From Gyrodactylus bullatarudis (Eukaryota > Platyhelminthes > Monogenea > Gyrodactylidea > Gyrodactylidae), in assembly GCA_012064415.1 (NCBI GenBank), contig SSNU01000311.1:407991-471990 (forward strand): a DNA stretch of 64,000 nucleotides, read 5' to 3'. Positions 52,263 through 64,000 of the stretch are shown in pieces. The position numbers were made by a program, and so were the translations under genes. The notes beneath the pieces are model-generated. The model was not told where the DNA came from. It saw only the letters and a list, made by a program, of their open reading frames with translations, and did not search any database. Each line of letters starts with the position of its first letter. Position 1 is the stretch's first letter.

Positions 52263-52673
52263 TCGGAGAAAAATATTAAAATTGTCACAGGAATACAAAG
52301 CAAGTTTCTAAGTTTGGTTAGGATAATTTTATTTAAAAGCGCACATTGGCAAAGTTTTAAATCAAAAATAAGTAGATGGGTCACTGTGGTTTCTGTTGCT
52401 ATTCCTTGCTGTTATTTTCAGGTTAGTCGAAATTCAGGATTTAACGTACACGCCCATTTCAATCCCTGAAGTATTTCAATTTATTTGAGTACATTTGAAG
52501 AATTTCAACACCATTACCTTGTGTTTCCAAAGAGCTTTGGGTTTAGAATCAAATTAGATTGTTAATAGTTACTTGTAAGTAAGGATGATTAAAATTATTA
52601 AAAAAACGATTTTATATCATCAATGATGATTCATCATAGCTAATTTTAAGATTAAGAAGGCATTATTAAACGA
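52263..52673. other. Intergenic, upstream of CAP
   Basis: Short AT-rich interval between two genes on the minus strand. No feature beyond the likely CAP promoter and the 3' untranslated region of the Rab11-FIP gene. Confidence 0.5.
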
Positions 52674-55600
52674 TTAGTTAAAAATTGCTTTCATATTATC
52701 TGGGAATACTAACCATTGCTTTTCTAATAATTCAATAGGACCATTTTCGAGAATTCGAAATCTTAATTTGCAAAGATCAAGACTTATGCGATCAACATCA
52801 GAATTTAGCTCTCCAACTTTCTTTCTTAAACTCTCGTTTTCCATAGTTAAATCGTAGATCTTCTCCTCTAGCTCGAGAATTGTCTCAGAGTCCCCTTTTT
52901 TCGCATCATCTAAAATAATTTGCAAAGTTTCCAATCTTGTGAAATAAACGTTTAGTGAGAAACTAACTATAATAAGGTTCAGGGTTATAGTTAAAGCTAG
53001 TCTCAACTTTAGTTGGTATAACTTCATTCACAGGTTTATTCATTGGTTTTACTGAATCATATGTACTTATAAAGCTGTCTTTTGATATTTTCTTTTCGTT
53101 GGCCGAGTATTTCGAATTGTTCTGATTTTTTTCTGTAAAACGGAATGCGTATTAAAAAATTAATTCTCAACACTTTTTGATGACAAGATTTTGATCTAGT
53201 GTAATAACTTGTTCTTATAGCAATAAATATTTCTCACCGATTAATATGGGAAAGTTTTTTCTTCGATCTGATAATACTGGAGTGTTCGCAAGCAATGATA
53301 TGGGATTCGAATTAGCAATTGATACCTTTTTTGTTTCATCGGTCAAGTTTTCTTCGAATTCATCGAAAATGTTATATCTAGGTTTTCCTGAATCAATAAA
53401 ATTGAAATATCAAAGTTTATTATCAAGAGTTTAGAATGAAATTAGATCTTACCATTATAGCTTTCGTTGGGTTTCAACTTTGATTCGGTTTCACCTGATT
53501 CAAAGAATTCAATTTAACTGAAATTTCAAGGGGAAAAACAAACCTGTATTTTTTGGGGATAAAATTTGGTCTAATTCGTTGGATACTTGACTAAGGCTTT
53601 TCTCAAGCTCCCGTTTAGACTCATGTTCATCTAATGAGATAAAAATTTTATTAGTAAAGATTAAATTATGCAGTTATATATTGCTTACACTGATCATTTT
53701 TTTCGTCAATAGTTTCTTCAGACCAATAACGTTTCGCAAGAGAATTCTTCGGCTCCTCGGTTGTGGTATCTGGTAGGCCAGAGTCTGATTCGTCACTTAT
53801 AGACTTGGCAGTTGAAAATGGCTTTTGACCTGAAAAAATAAAAATCAGTAAATATTTTTGAAATTGTCAGTGTCAGTGGCTCCCAAGAATTCTGTAATTT
53901 CATTTATTAAAGTAAGCGAAATTGACATCTTTCTTTTGAAGTTTTTTTTCTCTTCAATAGTTTTATGTTTTTAAAAAATTAAAAAGTCGATCTGGAATAT
54001 GGCTCTTGATGGGAGTATGGTGTGAAGCAAAATAGGAATCTTTATTGGGGGATGAGAGACTAAAAAGGGATGCTGCGGCCGCAATTCTTCGAAGCCATAA
54101 TTGAAACATATTTGCCATCTCCAAGAGTTTCTTGAAAGAGTGAGGGCCAAGATAGGAGCGAAGATTAAGGTATTGAATCCTTTCCAGAAATTAGACATAA
54201 AAGTCCTGCAACATGGTCAAAGTATGGAAAAATAGCTATTTTAAGAAGTCTTGTATAAAAAGACATGAAGAACCTTTTTGAAGAAATAGCATTTAAAGTA
54301 TAGCATGGCTCTTGACTTTGTTAGAGCATTATCTTTAGTGCTAAGCTTCGAGTTGTAGTTAAGCCTGAGGTCATTTGTGAGCTTGATGATTGGTAGGGCT
54401 CAATTGGGATTCTATTTGAGAGGATCAAACATTTTTGTTTTCGAATGATTTAGACATAGACTGAGAGGGTTCAATATGATCCATTTTGCTTCTGATTATA
54501 TAATTCTTCCTTTGGAGAGGAAGAAGAATTTTAATATCATCAGCATATTCGAAGTATCTACTTGCGAGAAGAACAGATTATAAAGGGCAGGGCCAATAAC
54601 TGATCCTTGAAGAACACTCGATATGTTATTCTTCCTTGGGATGGATAATTGCTAATTCGTAACATTGTCCTCTCTTTTGAAATGTAGATAAGATAAGATA
54701 ATAATTATATTGAGAGAAATTATAATTGCAAGGAATGCATGATATAATACAGAGAAGAACGAAATTCTTCGACTGATGACAATGTCGCCATTCACAGATC
54801 TCATACAATAGTCTTCTCTCTAGCCTCTCTCGATTGAGACATTCTTTATCAGCTGATTCAATTATGAATTACACAATGACTGCATTTTGACTCAATACTA
54901 TTATTGATCATAATTGCATTGGTTAGAGAGAAATAATTTAGACAAAGCACCCCTTTTTCTTGATTTGATTTCGATATAATTGAATAATCATGGCGTCAAG
55001 TGAGATGTTGTGAAACTCAATGACACTTCCACCAAAAAAAGTCATAAAAATCACTTAGCAATGTTAATTAAGAGTAATTTTATCATACATTGTCACATGA
55101 TGATCAATAAATATCATAAGATTATGGCAGGAAAGTTTCTTGTACTCTGTGTCAATTAAAATCATTAAAATATTTTGGTATTCTAATTAACTTTACAGAA
55201 TATGTTTGTCTATAAGTGCATATTTTCATTTTTTGATTTTTTTCTTCAATTCAAAATTATATAAATATTTAGTATCCATCAGGGAACTTAAAATTTTGGA
55301 TTATATCGATTGATACTTAAAAGTGAATCCTAAATGATTGGAAAGATCTAATGATCGATAATCTTTCATTAAGATGAAACTTTCAAGATGAAAAACTGAG
55401 TAAACGAGACAAATCGAGAAAAGTGCTCAAAACGGTTTACAGTTTGGAGATTGAGACTCCTTACTTCTCTTCTAGAGATATGTATGAAGATATATATATT
55501 GAAAGAAAATCTTTCTCTAGAACTTTTAGTCTTAGTCTGGTACTTTGCTTAGAAAAGTGTATAAATTTCATGTTCCCGCATAGCCTTTGAACTTGTGTGT

Positions 55601-58600
55601 TATTATGTACGGTGTTTATAGACTTTATGAATCATAGAGTAAGTTGCCCATAGAAAAAGTTTAAGTAGAAGAGTTTCAGAAATAGACTTTACTTCTTTTT
55701 GAGACTGATGACATGAAATCTACAAAGTTATGAAGGATTACTAATCATATTACTCCGACAAGTGAGATGAAACTCAATTTACGGGAGCACATATCGACGC
55801 CGTTTGTGCTAAGATTTTGTTCAAATTTCGTTAATAATATTGGTGTATCGAGGAGTCCTAATAAAGAAGACACCTCTACGTCTGACAAAATACCTACGTA
55901 ATTTACAAATAGAATTGACACTTGTTTGTTCTATTTTTAGTGAAATTTAAAGGTCAGTTTAAAGCTGGTGCACATCAGTTGAAAGAGGGTATTTTTCTTG
56001 AATAAATATTATTTACTTGAGAATAAACTACACCTCTAATCGAAAATTAAGGGTGAAAATTGTCATTTTTAGCTGCTGCTAGTAGGTGATTGAATGTTTG
56101 AAATCTACAGCTCTTGTTTCACCATGGAAAGTTATCTCTTTTTTGACAAGCTCAGCAAATAGTTTTTCATAAAACCTTTTGGATATTTGAAGAGTAGATA
56201 CATTGGGAAACGAAAGGTTAAGGTACTTTAGGGGAATCATGATTTAATGGTCATACATATCTTTCGGTTACAATACTTATCTAAATTTATTCAATATAAG
56301 GTATTTTCTATAATTAAATTTATTCCCTAATCAGCGTATCCCATTTTTTTGAACTTTGAGTTGAAAATTTTTGTTGTTTTCAATGTGAAAGAGTGATCAA
56401 AAGTTGATTCTTAGAAACACAATAAGTCAAAGAAATTAAATATGCTAAATCTGGTTTTGAGAATCACCCCATAATCGTGACAAAATCAAATTTCGATTTT
56501 TCCATCATTTTCCCTACTTGAAAGTCGATGAAATTTGATATTTCAAGATCCCAGAAAAATGACGAATTTATCGAAACTTTAATGATGATAATCGGTTTTT
56601 TTGACTAATTGTGATCCTAAAAATCAACTTTTGGTCACTCTCTCACATTGAAATCAACAAAAATTTTCAACTCAAAGTTCAAAAAATGGGAATTTGGCAC
56701 TACTTCAAGATTTCAAATTTGCTGTATTTTCCTTAAAAATTGATTTTTATTTCACCGTATTGTGAAAGAGGGCCTCGTGATCTAGATTCCAAAAAATCTT
56801 GATCAAATCTTTGATGAAAAAGATAAAAATTTTGTAAAAATCATAAATTCCCATCTTCATATTAACTAGCTCTAATAATAAACCTTTAAGCTACAATAGA
56901 TAGAATCAATTGCTAGATAGAGAAATCATTTAAGACTTATCGATTAATTAATTAGTTTAATTGAAAAATCATTTTATCCTGTTCGAGAAAATTAAAAATA
57001 GACTAATTAATAAATTATAGAAGAGAATTTGATACGGTAAGATTTCATTTATTTGTAGCTATATCGATGAATCAATTTTAAACTTCAGTGGCTTATTTCC
57101 ATCCACATAGCTCAATAATTGTATAATTTATCGCTAATTTTTTGGAAAAAATTTTCACTTTGGTTCATTAACCAAAAACTTTTTAATTTCAATAAATTTA
57201 CTACCAGATAAAAAAATTTATTTTACAATAATAAAGATTTTTGGCTCATAAGATTAAACCTAATCCCAACCCTTATAGAACTTTAGTATTGATTTACAAC
57301 TCTTTTGTGAAAATTTTAAAAAGTAATACTCAACAAAGCATACATCAAAACTTAGTGATGAGGCTTATCTATAATAAAACACAAATGTTAGTTTAATATT
57401 TTTGTCTAAATAAGAAAATTGATTAAGATAAACGTAACGGCCATTTCACAAAATTTCCCATATAGATTTTAGGAAAATAACTCTCATCAATTGCGAACTG
57501 CATCTTGAAATCGTCTCCAATATATAGGCTAGGGTGAAATATTTTTTTCTCTAAACAACTCACGAGGGTACTTAAAGAATTTAGTACTCAGATGAAGAGA
57601 AAAAATCATTCTACACAATTTTTTTAATTAGGAGAAACATTTTATGTTCAAGATATTCAGGTTAGGTAATAAGAATTAATTAAAAATTGAGCGGTGATTT
57701 GAAAAATTCAAGATTTTCAAACATGAATGACATGAAGGAGAAGCGATTTTGAGACATGTTTCAATACAAAATGGTAAGCTTAAATTTTTCATCCAAGCCT
57801 AGTAGTCTACAATATATTATGGCCTATGCAGTTTTTCACCAAATCCATTCATATGTACTATGGATTTTGTTAGTAGCTAATATGTAATAGAAGTCAAGGT
57901 GAAAGAGCGCGTCCGGATCAATAAATAGTGGTATAAAATGTGTATATGAGTATAGAGTCGTTTGGTGATTCATATTATCATCTAAAAAGTAATAATATAC
58001 TCTTATTAAGGACTGAATATGCAAATTAAAAGAATTCGATCTGCATCTCTTTGCTTAAGCATAAACCTACATATTGATTTCTAATTGGAGTATTATTTTT
58101 CGTTATTTATGTTGTCATACTCCTCAAGGAAATATAAAATGTCAATAGTAATCTTTAGTTAAATGCATTGTTAGATTAAAGAGGAGACTCACCAAAACTA
58201 GACTTTCTAGATGATTCATATTTTAGGCGAGAATCCGGTTCCCGGATAATTTTTACTGATGGCCTATTTGTTAGGGGCCTCAGAGAATCACCTGAGTCTT
58301 CAATTTTCTTGTAGTGAAATTCATGTGGGCATTTCAGGATACCTAAAATAAAACTTTTATTATTCAAACTCAATAAATTTAGTCTTGAGATAAAATTAAT
58401 CCAAGATTATGTGTCTTCTTTTTTGTTAATTGTGAAATAAAGTGATTTTTTAAAATATTATTTTCAATATCGGTCAAGATAGATAAGAATTATATAATCA
58501 ATTTAGATTACCAAAGTTTACTGTGTCAACTTCAACTGTACAATTCCAAGAGATATTGCCACGAGCTGAAACTGGGACTTTTACTTTGACTATTGATTCA

Positions 58601-61240
58601 TCATTCATGTCAAGCGACCAATTTTCACACTTTTTATTGCCGATCAAAAAGTATCCATTATTCAAGTCTTCAGGTTGTAGATCTTCAAATTTTAGTTTAA
58701 CTTCTGTCTCATCTAAAGAAAAATCCATATTCAAATAAATTGCATCTTATAAAGGTTATCCAAAAAGAGGCTTGAGAATAAATAATACCTCAATCCATTT
58801 GAGAGAAATGTGAGTGGAAGATGTGAACTAATTTTAGCCATATTCTCCAGACAGAATACTTGCCCAGGTTTTACTACAGGCCCTTGAAGTTTAATGATCA
58901 TGCTAGTAGATTTAATGATATTAATTTTTCAAGAATCATTCTATTTATTATTTTCACTTTCTTACATGTTTTTCGATCAATAAAATGTTAAGTTACCGAA
59001 ACTCTAACAAGTATATGTTTTCGAACTTTGAAAAAAAACATACAATCAGCTGGGCCCTCCTTTGGATCGAGATCAATAATCTTTGGTCTCCTCAAGGGGT
59101 TCTGGGAAACATTAGAGCCATTTGATCGTTTAAGCTTTGGCGATGCCTGAGGACTTAGTCTGTTTTCGTCTCGTTCTGTTTCTTGAATATTATCCAATTC
59201 AACTTTATTAACTTTAATTTCTGGAACTACAGAAGAAAAAAGTTTTTTCACTCAATGATCCAAAAATACTGAGTTGAAATATTACAACATGAATTTTAGG
59301 TGCTACAATCAAGATTATTACAATGAAATCTAAGGACACGCATGAAAAAATAAAATCTTCTCAACTTACGAAAACTTCAATACTTTGGATATAGTCAAGA
59401 TTTTAATTTAAACAACATATTCTTTTTGCTCATTGTTGTTGTATTTTTATCAATTTCCAGGTCAAGAAAGAGTTCTGACACTAATTACCAATTACAGTTT
59501 GTCTTTTATATTCTAATCAGGATTTTTTTAATACGGATTAAATTCAGAATAAATGGGAAAATGTAAGTCTTGAAATGATGAAAAAATTTTCTGTAATTTC
59601 TTCTTGAATATCTCATGGGTTAAAGCAAGCCAAATATACAGCTATTCTCAATGAATTTGGGGATAATTTTTTTCATTATTATAACTAGTTAATTTGATGT
59701 GATCTGACAAAATGATATTTGATCCCTCTCACTCCTTTAAATCTCTCTTATTCTTTTCCGAAAACTATTTTTCGATTTTTTTCTGCTTTAATCGGTGAAA
59801 GTGTGTCTTTTGAACCGGTTTCCAAAAGATCTCCAGAAAATTTCGACACCTTGATGAAAAAAGGATATTTTTGTAAAAACCATAAATACCCAAATTCACG
59901 CAGAATAGCTTTACAAACAAATGTATGAATTATTGTTAATTAAAGTGTTTGATACTTTGACCCATTTTATCATCTAAAAAATGAAACATTGTATATTTTT
60001 GTGTACAGTTGGTTATATAGATATTAGTTGAATGCTAGCAGTAAAAAAGCAAGATCAATTTCATAAAGGACTCTGAATCTCGTATAAGATAAGTGCTTGA
60101 AGCAAAAAGAAAAATTCTAATGTATGTATAGACATTGTTAGAAAGTAAAAAGTGTAGATTAGACTCACAATCAATTTTTGTATGCAATATTACTGATTTA
60201 AGTAAGAAAACCGGATTATGATTATAAAACTATAGATTAGAGACGAGCTAAGGATGGAGATGAATTCTTGCCTTATTTCTTGAAAAGGTTCATAAACTAA
60301 CCCGGAAGATGAAATTCATTATTTTCCACATGTGCAGGATTCCCGATGAATGAAAGATTGTCAGAAGAAATGTTCATGTTTTGGTAACCAGGCGAGAGGT
60401 GTAGATTATCTTTAGATTCTCGAATGGCTGTAATCGAAATTTAGAAAAATCAATAAGCTAATTTTATGAGAAAAAATTAGAAAACAAATTAGATTCACAA
60501 AATCTCTGCAAATATTTTAAAAAAACTCACAAGAGTTTCGCGAAATACTATCTTTCTTAAAAGGTTTCGACAGATCATGATCACTCTTGCCGAAGGATGT
60601 ACCAAATTTTTTTATTTTATTCTTCTTATCTTTCAATTCGTCTTTCAGTTTGTTGATAGTGGAAGTACTACCACTTTCAAACTGGAGAAGTAATTAAAAA
60701 CTAGAAAATTACCTTAGAAAGCGAACTGATACCTGATGAGCGTCTGCCATCTAAATCTGGATCTTTTAGAGAAGAGGCCCATATCCATAAGAATAATCTA
60801 CCATGCACGTTGCGTTCCTTTGGGGTAGGCTCTAAATCGAGGTCCATTAAAAGATTGCTTGTTGTTCCTGGAGGACGTCCAACAATTTCATTATTGTTAA
60901 TGCAAACTTGTCCATAGTGATTATTTCGTTCATCAGATATAACAATTTTGACTTCATTTTGTTTAGAATCCATTTTACTGTTAAATGTTGAATTAATCAA
61001 CCTACATGTTCAACTCTGAATCCCAAGTAACCTGATTATCTGAGGACTGTACAAGCTGGGTGTAAATTGTTTTATTCGATCCATAGACTTTACATTTTAA
61101 CTTTTTCTTGCTCGTCAAGTTTAATCCAACAGCTTTCTGTACTAAAAATTAAATTAAAGATTTATTGAGTCTTTCAATGAGAGCAGATAAAAACATGAAT
61201 GTTCATTACTTTTCACGCGCACGAGATTCGGTGCTAACAT
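52674..61240 (-). CDS. RAB11FIP: Class I Rab11 family-interacting protein
   Basis: Fourteen exons, none long: 61210-61240, 61006-61141, 60713-60977, 60531-60681, 60302-60427, 59044-59226, 58512-58745, 58193-58342, 53689-53829, 53544-53630, 53453-53494, 53238-53387, about 53053-53132 and 52674-about 53006, for about 702 residues. The N-terminal C2 domain (1-123) reads VRVKIQKAVGLNL, KVYGSNKTIYTQ, EVKIVISDE, YGQVCINNNEI and GRLFLWIWA. A basic KLKDELKDKKNKIKKFG follows, as in RAB11FIP1/2/5. The last exon is coiled coil ending in a Rab11-binding motif (ISLDLCKLRFRILENGPIEL). Such proteins recruit Rab11 recycling endosomes. The middle exons (about 237-425) encode an unusual beta-rich segment. The last junction is uncertain: the best-phased choice inserts a hydrophobic stretch (LALTITLNLIIVSFSL). 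Confidence 0.8.
53980..54645 (-). mobile_element. 5'-truncated second copy of the LINE
   Basis: The sequence follows the 3' part of the element at 33285-36470 in the same orientation. Matching landmarks include the region of the C-terminal reverse transcriptase (GCGGCCGCAATTCTTCGAAGCC against GCGGCAGCAATCCTTCGGAGCC, in two shorter blocks), the ATTTTTGTTTT and ATCATCAGCAT blocks, and the CCTTG region after the VPQGS motif. Both copies end at a common CAGATC(A/G)ACT. Identity is moderate with many indels; no intact frame remains. It lies in sense orientation within the host gene. Confidence 0.75.
56339..56691. mobile_element. Foldback/MITE-like element with about 90-bp inverted repeats
   Basis: The left arm at 56339-56428 (TCCCATTTTTTTGAACTTTG...) is complementary to the right arm at about 56600-56691 (...CAAAGTTCAAAAAATGGGA). 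The outer 70 bp of each arm differ at only a few positions; the inner 20 bp match less well. The loop is about 170 bp without a reading frame. Target site duplications are not evident. It is in an intron of the Rab11-FIP gene. Confidence 0.8.
59719..59915. repeat. Diverged relative of the sequence at 56740-56870
   Basis: Both share a GTGAAAG-type start, a TTCCAAAA-ATCT block and a TTTTTGTAAAAA-CATAAAT block in the same order. The match is approximate. The position next to the inverted-repeat element at 56339 suggests a larger repeat family. Confidence 0.4.
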
Positions 61241-62022
61241 CAGTAATAATTTATCAGCAAATATTAAATATTTGAATTGGTTCAATATAAAAGAAGAATT
61301 AATCGATTGCTTGGTTTAGCTGGAGTGTATGTTATCTTTTCAAATATCTAGTTTATTCCGTGACACGGAATCCGTGAGTCACGGACCATGATTATCAATA
61401 ATCAACATAAAGTCCTTCAGTACCCGTTGTATCTTTACATATGAGCGAAATCTTAGATTCAATAAAATTAAGGTTTAAAATTCAATTTGGACAAATTTAT
61501 GGTTGGTAGAAGCAAGATACTTCACATGATGACATGTTGTATGATATAGAACAGGGTTTCTCCAAACGAGAATTAATTTGATAAATTTAAAACTGTCATG
61601 CCTAATAGAAAATAAGACTTCTCAGTAGGAAGTTGGTAATAATAAAGAAGAAAACAAATTCAGAGATAGTTAAATGATAGTAATTTCCTAACAATGTCTG
61701 TAACAAAATTAATCTTCAAATAAAAGTCCTTATTAAGTTTTATGAATTCAAAATATGAATTGTGTTCAACAAAAATTTTGAAAATTTACATAAACAAAAG
61801 AAATAATAAAAAGTTTTGATCCAATTTTTGTTGTTAGTTTATATAAAAGTAATCAAAATTGTAGTCATGGAGAATTTGAAATATGTCATATTTTTGTGAT
61901 ATTTCTCAATGATGTGATTGCAAATGGATATTTTTTCATACTTGATACTACATTTTGCCTAGAAATGTTATGAGCTTTGATTTATGGATGTATAATTTTA
62001 TTTAAATTGCAATAAAACCCAG
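61241..62022. other. Intergenic between divergent Rab11-FIP and USP genes
   Basis: AT-rich interval of 782 bp holding both promoters. No motif or small gene could be supported. A CCCAG directly before the USP start at 62023 looks like a splice acceptor. Confidence 0.5.
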
Positions 62023-64000
62023 ATGTCTTATGATAGATATACAAATTCCTCTAGCAAGAGAAATTTCTCCCAATTTCATCCTTTTAAAACTAAATCTTCC
62101 TCAAAAAATAACATTGTAAATTGAAATTTTTTTGATTATATTCAGAGCACATACCAAGAGGATTATGACGAAGCTAGTTCCCTCTCAAATGGGATATCAA
62201 CCATGAGTATTAATGGAACCAATAATAGATATTCTCCTGTCGATAATAATCAAAATAACTCCTCTAATTCTATCACTTTGAGCGATATAACAGATATTTC
62301 AACCACGAATCCTGGTCAAATTGGACTTAATAATCTTGGAAATACGGTAAAGACATAAATTCCTTTCAGTTTAATTGCTTGATTTTAAGAAAATATTTTA
62401 CTTTAGTGCTTTATGAACTGTATGCTACAATGCTTGAGTAATACAAGTTATCTTCTTTCCTATTGTCTTATGAATCGTTATCAAACAGAATTAAACAAGA
62501 ACTCAAATCTGTCTGGAAATTTATTTACTAGTAAGTTACTTTATCATCTCGAATTCCCTATATATTTACTCATAATTCAATACAAGGTTATGTTGACTTG
62601 ATGAAGAAAATATGGCTTAAAAACTCTGGTTATGAGTCAATTTCTCCTACTGATTTTAAGCAAAAAATACAAAAATATTCTCCTCGCTTTGTCGGCTATT
62701 CGTAAGTCTTAATAATCTTTTGAATATTCCGTAATTGATTATTGCTGATTTTATTTAGTCAACAAGACGCTCAAGAATTCCTTAGATATGTCCTTGAAGG
62801 TCTTCACGAAGATGTAAATCGTGTCAAAGTTAAGTTACCAGTTGAAATACCCGATTATAACCTGGAATCCAACTTGAAGTAAACTTGATTCCAAATTTAA
62901 ATTTATTAAATTTCTATAATTTATTACATTTTTTAGCGATGCTGTCAAATCTAAACTGTACATAGATAGGTATTTACGTCGAGACAATAGCATAATTGTT
63001 GGTAAGTTGTCATTATTGATAATTCCATTTATCAATTCATCTTTGTTATTAACATAACAGATATTTTTATGGGCCAACTCATGAGTACACTAGAATGTCT
63101 TGAATGCAATTATAAATCTACAACCTTTGATCCCTTCTTCGACATTAGTCTGCCTATTGAAAAAGTGAGTGGAATATACGATTAGAAAATTTTGAATTTA
63201 ATTTGAGTGCTACCTTGAAATCAATAAAGATTATTAAATAATCCTTCTCCTTATCACTCTAAACCATCTTTATATACAAGTCAAGTGTAAATCTCAAAGT
63301 TCATCGTCCTTATTATATTATATTAAATTTATATTTTTCTTATTATCAAAAATGATAATAATGATAATGATAACAGCAATTGATTTTCATCCATCCATTC
63401 ATCAGCACCATAGTAAACATGTGAGATTCATAATTTTACATGATGATTCTCTTTGGTTTACCATTAGAATATATCGACTCTGAATTCTGTTTTATAATAT
63501 CTTATTTGCATAGCTTATTATTGAAAATGTACTTTTCTTATTGATAGTTGTTCAAAACCATAAATTATAATTCACCTTTTAGTTGCTTTTAAGTAGTTTT
63601 ACTTAATAATTTTTTAATCAATCACCAATATATAGAAAGACTCTGTTTCTATAATCGATTGCATTCGTTTATTCACTGCCAAAGAAGTTATGAACCATGA
63701 TGAACGTCCGTTCTGCTCAAACTGCAAACAACGGAGAAAATGTCAAAAAAACTTTACTATCCAAAAATTCCCCAAAATTCTTGTCATACACTTTAAAAGA
63801 TTCTCTGGTGAACGACTGCGTTTCAAGCTGAACACTCTCGTCGATTTCCCTCTGGCCAATCTTGAACTGAGTGAATTTGCCAGTGAAAGTTGCACAAACC
63901 TTAATCAATGCAATTACAATCTTTATGGAATTGTCAATCATTCCGGAAATTGTTTCGGAGGCCATTACACAGCCTACTGTCTTAACCCAATCTCAAGACA
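62023..64000 (+). CDS. Ubiquitin-specific protease, USP2/USP21 type (3' end cut off)
   Basis: Exons at 62023-62115, 62146-62346, 62407-62530, 62587-62701, 62759-62878, 62937-63001, 63061-63164 and 63636 to beyond the window keep frame; the first intron is 30 bp. The catalytic Cys box is [19 protein letters not shown] with Cys at about residue 99, directly after an intron. It is followed by [19 protein letters not shown], a zinc ribbon ([18 protein letters not shown]), [16 protein letters not shown] and the His box [18 protein letters not shown]. The sequence is closest in memory to USP2 and USP21. The N-terminal extension is short and polar. The ATG at 62023 directly follows an acceptor-like CCCAG, so this may be an internal exon with more sequence upstream. 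The final catalytic Asn/Asp is past the edge. Confidence 0.92.

Larger units (their letters stand above)
53830..58192 (-). other. 4.4-kb intron of the Rab11-FIP gene
   Basis: Donor GTGAGT after ...SRKSSFG and acceptor TTTTTTCAG before QKPFSTAKS keep frame. It contains a 5'-truncated LINE copy and a 353-bp long inverted repeat element. No other gene was recognised. Confidence 0.75.

Noticed and set aside
58780..58910. Candidate extra exon in the Rab11-FIP gene (minus strand, reading around MIIKLQGPVVKPGQ)
   Set aside because: It looks protein-like, but no combination of its splice sites keeps frame with the neighbouring exons, whereas direct joining of 59044 to 58745 does.

Overview
This is nuclear DNA from an animal with a compact, strongly AT-rich genome. 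Metazoan-type genes (Trithorax-related/KMT2C-D, YY1/Pho, SH2B adaptor, class I Rab11-FIP, RBM24/SUP-12, RNPS1) are interrupted by spliceosomal introns, many of them only 24-33 bp long, with GT-AG ends. Reading frames use the standard code. Such introns resemble those reported for minute, reduced animals (dicyemids, perhaps orthonectids), but the sequence does not fix the species, and that assignment is a guess.

Layout. 0-4 kb: the tail of an unidentified gene, a ZDHHC16-like palmitoyltransferase and a GT92 glycosyltransferase, the last flanked by two copies of a nearly identical 116-bp block. 4-13.4 kb: no gene recognised, only decayed repeats. 13.4-18.8 kb: a very dense cluster of six housekeeping genes (FAM210-like, LYRM4/ISD11, NIP7, ZCCHC4, SARNP, RUVBL1) with 15-22 bp between convergent stops and 103-170 bp between divergent starts. 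19.4-24.9 kb: RNPS1, with a hAT-like MITE in its large intron. 25.7-29.6 kb: a one-exon Trithorax-related methyltransferase. 30.6-41.3 kb: PTRHD1, then SH2B (with a LINE inside one intron), then YY1. 41.9-50.5 kb: an RBM24/SUP-12 RNA-binding protein with a 5.3-kb first intron. 51.1-52.3 kb: a CAP-like protein without the C-terminal CARP domain. 52.7-61.2 kb: a 14-exon class I Rab11-FIP with a second LINE remnant and a long inverted-repeat element in one intron. 62.0-64.0 kb: the start of a USP2/USP21-type deubiquitinase, cut by the window edge.

Functional themes. Several genes belong to ribosome assembly (NIP7, ZCCHC4), mRNA processing or export (RNPS1, SARNP) and chromatin control (RUVBL1, Trr, YY1). 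Regulatory and signalling genes carry the long, transposon-bearing introns; housekeeping genes carry tiny ones. Exon structures were worked out by eye from reading frame, splice consensus and similarity to remembered families. Junctions that keep frame and restore a known domain are reliable; those flagged as ambiguous are not. No search or transcript data were used.
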